From Paludibacteraceae bacterium (GTDB lineage: Bacteria > Bacteroidota > Bacteroidia > Bacteroidales > Paludibacteraceae): a stretch of DNA of 35,893 nucleotides. This document shows, one piece after another, positions 32,690-35,893 of the stretch (its first letter is position 1; every line of letters begins with the position of its first letter). The stretch is taken from assembly GCA_024400275.1 (NCBI GenBank), contig JAKSMY010000017.1, positions 1 through 35,893 on the forward strand. The letters are read 5' to 3'. The notes under the pieces are model-generated. The model searched no databases. It saw only the letters and a program-made list of their open reading frames with translations, and was not told where the DNA came from. Made by a program: the position numbers and the translations under genes.

Positions 32690-35600
32690 ATGGCACTCTT
32701 TCAAAAAAATGTACTGGCTCGTTATATATCAGCGATGGATGCACAGCAGATAGATGCTGCCTACACGCAATTCGTGGCGTATTTCCACAACCCGGAACGC
32801 CAGCAAAATATCCTGACCAGCAAGGAAGAACAATTCCAAGAGGGTTTCCTCCGCGAACTCTTTGTCAAGATTTTAGGCTATACCCTGAACCCTGACCCCG
32901 ACTATAATCTCATTACAGAGAAAAAAGACATCAATGACTCCAAGAAAGCAGACGGTGCCATTCTGCTTAATAACGAGGTTATCGGTATCATCGAACTCAA
33001 AGACCACAAAACGCCCGACTTGAGCAAGGTGGAGCGTCAGGCGTTTGGCTATAAAAACCAGCACCCCCAAGCCAAATATGTCGTCATCAGCAATTTCCAA
33101 AAACTCCGCTTCTATATTGACAACGCCGTTGAGCATGTAGAGTGGAACTTGTTTACACTCACTCGCGAAGAGTTTGCCGAACTATGGCTCTGCCTACAAT
33201 ATGACAACCTATCCCGCCATTTGCCTGCTACCGTCAAGAGTGAGAGTCTGAGCCGCGAAGAACAGATTACTAACCAACTCTATAAGGACTATATCGACTT
33301 CAAACGTGTGCTGTTTGCTGACATTCTGCGCCGGAACACGACAGAAGAAGGCGAACACAGCACTGCCGAGTGGAAAATCTTGCTCTTTAAGAAAACGCAA
33401 AAACTACTCGACCGCCTGCTCTTTATCTTCTTTGCCGAAGACCGAGACTTGCTCCCGCCCAACTCGATGCGCGAGATCATCAAGCAGTGGCGTCAGTTGG
33501 TGGAAGAATTAGACGAAGACGTGCGCCTCTATAGCCGCATCAAAAAGTATTTCGGCTATATGAACGAGGGGCACAAGGGCAAGAAATACGACATCTTCGC
33601 CTACAATGGCGGTCTGTTCAAGCCCGACGAAGTGTTAGACAACCTCGATATAGACGATAACCTATTGGCAGAGCACACGCTACGTTTGAGTGAATACGAT
33701 TACGCCAGCGAAGTGGATGTCAATATACTTGGGCATATCTTTGAGAACTCCCTCAGCGAGATTGAAGAAGTGACGGCGCAACTCCAAAACGGCGAAGCCC
33801 CAACGGTCTCCAAGCGCAAGAAAGACGGCGTTTTCTACACGCCTCAGTATATTACGCGCTACATCGTGGATAATACCTTGGGCAAACTCTGTCGCGAGAA
33901 GCGTGAGGCAATAGGTTTGGTAGAGGAAGATTACTACGATGCCCAAACGCGCCAAATGAAAACCAAACAGCGCATGATGGATCTGCTGAAAGAGTATCGC
34001 GAGTGGCTGCTCTCGCTCACTATCTGCGACCCTGCTTGCGGTAGCGGTGCCTTCCTCAATGCTGCTCTGCAATTCCTCATTGACGAACATAAGTCGCTGG
34101 ATAAGATGGAGGCAGCCCTCACCAACTCCGACATCGAGTTCCCCAACATAGAGAATAGTATCTTGGAGAACAACCTCTACGGTGTGGACATCAACGAAGA
34201 GAGCGTCGAGATTGCCCGCCTTGCGCTGTGGCTCAGAACGGCTAAACCTTTCCGCAAACTGACTACACTCAACGGCAATATCAAGTGCGGTAACTCGCTT
34301 ATCTCTGACCCTGCCATCGCCGGAGACAAAGCCTTCGATTGGCAAAAAGAGTTCCCGCAAGTCTTCGAAAAAGGTGGCTTTGACATCGTCATTGGCAATC
34401 CACCGTATGTCCAACTCCAGAACCTCGGAGAAATGAGTGATAAGTATGCCCAGTGCGGCTACGAGGTCTTTAATAAGAGTGCAGACTTATATTGCTTGTT
34501 TACGGAACGTGGCTACAATCTTCTGAAGGAAGGGGGCGTGCAGTCGTTTATTATGCCTAATAAATGGATGTTGGTCGCATACGGAAAGGAGTTGCGTAAG
34601 TTCCTCGCCAAAACCAACCTCTGCCAAATACTCAATTTCGGCGATGTACAGTTCTTCGAAGATGCAGCCACTATTGTTTGTATCTTTGTAACTCAAAAAA
34701 GTGCAAAGGGCGATTTTGTACAGGCTTTGTCTCTCAACAATAAGACTTATCACGGTGATTTTGATAACGAAATAAAAGCCGCTATCGACACTTACCCGGC
34801 AAGCACTTTCGGAGAAGATGAGTGGACTATTCAACCGCGCGCCCACATGGATATTCTGCAAAAAATGAAGGCGCATAAAGCACTAAAAGATTTGCCAATA
34901 ACCATTAACTATGGTGTAAAAACAGGGTACAATGAAGCATTCTTTATTGATACAGAAACTAAGGACAAGTTAATTTCGTCGGACAAAAAGAGTGAGGAAA
35001 TTATTAAGCCACTATTACGAGGACGAGATATTACTGCTTGGGGTAGTTTTAGTGGGATGCAATTTTTAATAAATCCCCACAACGGTGTTCCACGCTTAAA
35101 TGTTGCTCCAATAGATATAGAACAATATCCAATAATTAAATCGCATTTAGATGTGTTTTATGATAAATTATCGCAACGAGGAGATAAGGGGGTAACTCCT
35201 TATAATCTGCGAAATTGTGATTACCTTTACGAATTCTCCAAGCCCAAGATCATTTACCCCAACATGACTTCTGTCTTTCCGTTTACCTACGATGAAAGTG
35301 GATGTTTTGGTAACGACAAGACTTTCATTCTTACGGCAGAGGATGATTCAATGAACCTCAAATATCTGACTTGCATATTTAATTCCAAGTTATGCAAATT
35401 GTGGATTTGGTATAATTGTCCGGAGTTGTTGGGAGGTACACGTGAAATTCGTAAGGTTTATTTTGAGAATTTCCCTGTTCCGGCTTGCGATGACCAACAA
35501 CCTTTTATCGACCTTGCCGACCGGATGCTGTCGCTTAATAAGGACTTGCAGCAGAAACGCGCACGTTTCTTGCGGAGGATGAGCGACAATTTCGCAGAAC

Positions 35601-35857
35601 TCAAAGTAACTGCAACTTTGGAGAACTTTGACACGTTGACTTTTGCGGACTTTGTCAAGGAATTGGGCAAACAGAAAATTCGCCTGACCCTTGTGCAGCA
35701 GGACGAGTGGGAGGAGTATTTCAACCAATACGCTACCGAGTGCCAAACCCTCACCCAAACCATCCAAGCCACCGACACCCAAATCGACGAACTTGTCTAT
35801 TCCCTCTACAACCTCACCGACTCCGAAAAAGACCTCCTCCGAAAAACTACCAATTAG
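32690..35857 (+). CDS. Single-chain type IIG-like restriction-modification enzyme
   Basis: This 1055-residue protein combines nuclease and DNA methyltransferase in one chain. The N-terminal PD-(D/E)xK-type nuclease has Asp88 in KKADGAIL and Glu102-Leu-Lys104 in GIIELKDHK. A helical connector (about 200-370) leads to the methyltransferase: FYTPQYITRYIVDNTLG (motif X, about 382-398), DPACGSGAFLNAAL (motif I, from Asp447), and NPPY (motif IV, 570-573), the N6-adenine type. The C-terminal part (about 720-1000) is a TaqI/Eco57I-like target-recognition region. The start is ATG 32690, below the promoter. No separate specificity or anti-restriction gene is beside it. Within the recognition region (about 34880-35225) the DNA turns AT-rich. 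The last codons (KTTN-stop) lie in the right 41-bp repeat. Confidence 0.85.
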   Translation: MALFQKNVLARYISAMDAQQIDAAYTQFVAYFHNPERQQNILTSKEEQFQEGFLRELFVKILGYTLNPDPDYNLITEKKDINDSKKADGAILLNNEVIGIIELKDHKTPDLSKVERQAFGYKNQHPQAKYVVISNFQKLRFYIDNAVEHVEWNLFTLTREEFAELWLCLQYDNLSRHLPATVKSESLSREEQITNQLYKDYIDFKRVLFADILRRNTTEEGEHSTAEWKILLFKKTQKLLDRLLFIFFAEDRDLLPPNSMREIIKQWRQLVEELDEDVRLYSRIKKYFGYMNEGHKGKKYDIFAYNGGLFKPDEVLDNLDIDDNLLAEHTLRLSEYDYASEVDVNILGHIFENSLSEIEEVTAQLQNGEAPTVSKRKKDGVFYTPQYITRYIVDNTLGKLCREKREAIGLVEEDYYDAQTRQMKTKQRMMDLLKEYREWLLSLTICDPACGSGAFLNAALQFLIDEHKSLDKMEAALTNSDIEFPNIENSILENNLYGVDINEESVEIARLALWLRTAKPFRKLTTLNGNIKCGNSLISDPAIAGDKAFDWQKEFPQVFEKGGFDIVIGNPPYVQLQNLGEMSDKYAQCGYEVFNKSADLYCLFTERGYNLLKEGGVQSFIMPNKWMLVAYGKELRKFLAKTNLCQILNFGDVQFFEDAATIVCIFVTQKSAKGDFVQALSLNNKTYHGDFDNEIKAAIDTYPASTFGEDEWTIQPRAHMDILQKMKAHKALKDLPITINYGVKTGYNEAFFIDTETKDKLISSDKKSEEIIKPLLRGRDITAWGSFSGMQFLINPHNGVPRLNVAPIDIEQYPIIKSHLDVFYDKLSQRGDKGVTPYNLRNCDYLYEFSKPKIIYPNMTSVFPFTYDESGCFGNDKTFILTAEDDSMNLKYLTCIFNSKLCKLWIWYNCPELLGGTREIRKVYFENFPVPACDDQQPFIDLADRMLSLNKDLQQKRARFLRRMSDNFAELKVTATLENFDTLTFADFVKELGKQKIRLTLVQQDEWEEYFNQYATECQTLTQTIQATDTQIDELVYSLYNLTDSEKDLLRKTTN

Positions 35858-35882
35858 GGACAGACCCTTTTTGGTAGTTTTT
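35842..35882. repeat. 41-bp palindromic direct repeat, right copy (also terminator-like)
   Basis: This copy is identical to 32514-32554. It supplies the last four codons and the TAG stop (35855-35857) of the restriction-modification gene, and its hairpin followed by T residues could act as a terminator in either direction. The two copies bound a unit of 3.33 kb. Confidence 0.95.
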
Positions 35883-35893
35883 AGTTTTTTGAC

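Noticed and set aside
33680..34414. 244-codon open frame on the minus strand
   Set aside because: Antisense to the methyltransferase domain of the R-M gene, with no family features.
1..35893. tRNA or rRNA genes, insertion sequences, transposases
   Set aside because: I looked in all intergenic gaps and found no cloverleaf-like or rRNA segments, and no transposase motifs in any sizeable frame.

Overview
The window is chromosomal DNA from a member of the Bacteroidetes, most likely the order Bacteroidales. The main evidence is promoter grammar. Ten separate promoters carry the Bacteroidetes -33 TTTG and -7 TAnnTTTG elements, each separated by exactly 20 bp, and Shine-Dalgarno sequences are mostly absent. 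The gene content agrees: a DUF5686/carboxypeptidase-regulatory outer membrane protein, a DUF3127 protein, a BspA-like leucine-rich-repeat protein, an S16 with a long Ala/Glu tail, and the mreBCD-mrdA-rodA order. I cannot name a genus.

Layout. (1) 1-3013: the end of an unidentified gene, then marC, a compact queG-like gene, rpiB and a radical SAM/SPASM gene, all overlapping on the + strand. (2) 3160-3747: rpsP with its own promoter and a strong terminator. (3) 3876-8208: a surface-polysaccharide operon of an EpsG/Wzy-like polymerase and four GT2 glycosyltransferases. (4) 8357-11378: a secreted BspA-like protein followed by a 52-residue small ORF. (5) 11384-13567: a two-gene, GtrB/GtrC-like glycosylation cassette bounded by a perfect 26-bp direct repeat that copies the last codons of rodA. 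(6) 13544-18822, minus strand: the elongasome operon mreB-mreC-mreD-mrdA-rodA. (7) 18823-19200: a divergent intergenic region with tandem and inverted repeats. (8) 19201-20946: fba, rpmH and rbfA. rbfA is followed by a LolC/E-like permease, xerD, a DUF5686 outer membrane protein and a short recO-like gene, ending at 25921. (9) 25844-30975, minus strand: proS and an EEP-family gene, then pgk, DUF3127 and a metallophosphoesterase. (10) 31000-35893: an accessory end with a winged-helix-like gene between G-rich repeats, a second inverted 11-bp repeat element, a 59-residue ORF, and a single-chain type IIG-like restriction-modification gene bounded by perfect 41-bp palindromic direct repeats.

How it fits together. 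Most of the window is housekeeping: cell shape, glycolysis, translation, chromosome dimer resolution and queuosine. Accessory units are spliced between these genes. The most unusual signal is that the two cleanest accessory units (the Gtr-like pair and the restriction-modification gene) are each bounded by perfect direct repeats, and in both the cargo's last codons are supplied by the repeat. A third gene (31112-31954) is bounded by imperfect G-rich direct repeats with its stop codon touching one copy. No integrase or transposase is encoded in any of them. Separately, a roughly 130-bp intergenic element made of inverted arrays of 11-bp units occurs twice. These points come from reading the sequence by eye; family names come from motif recognition, with no database search.
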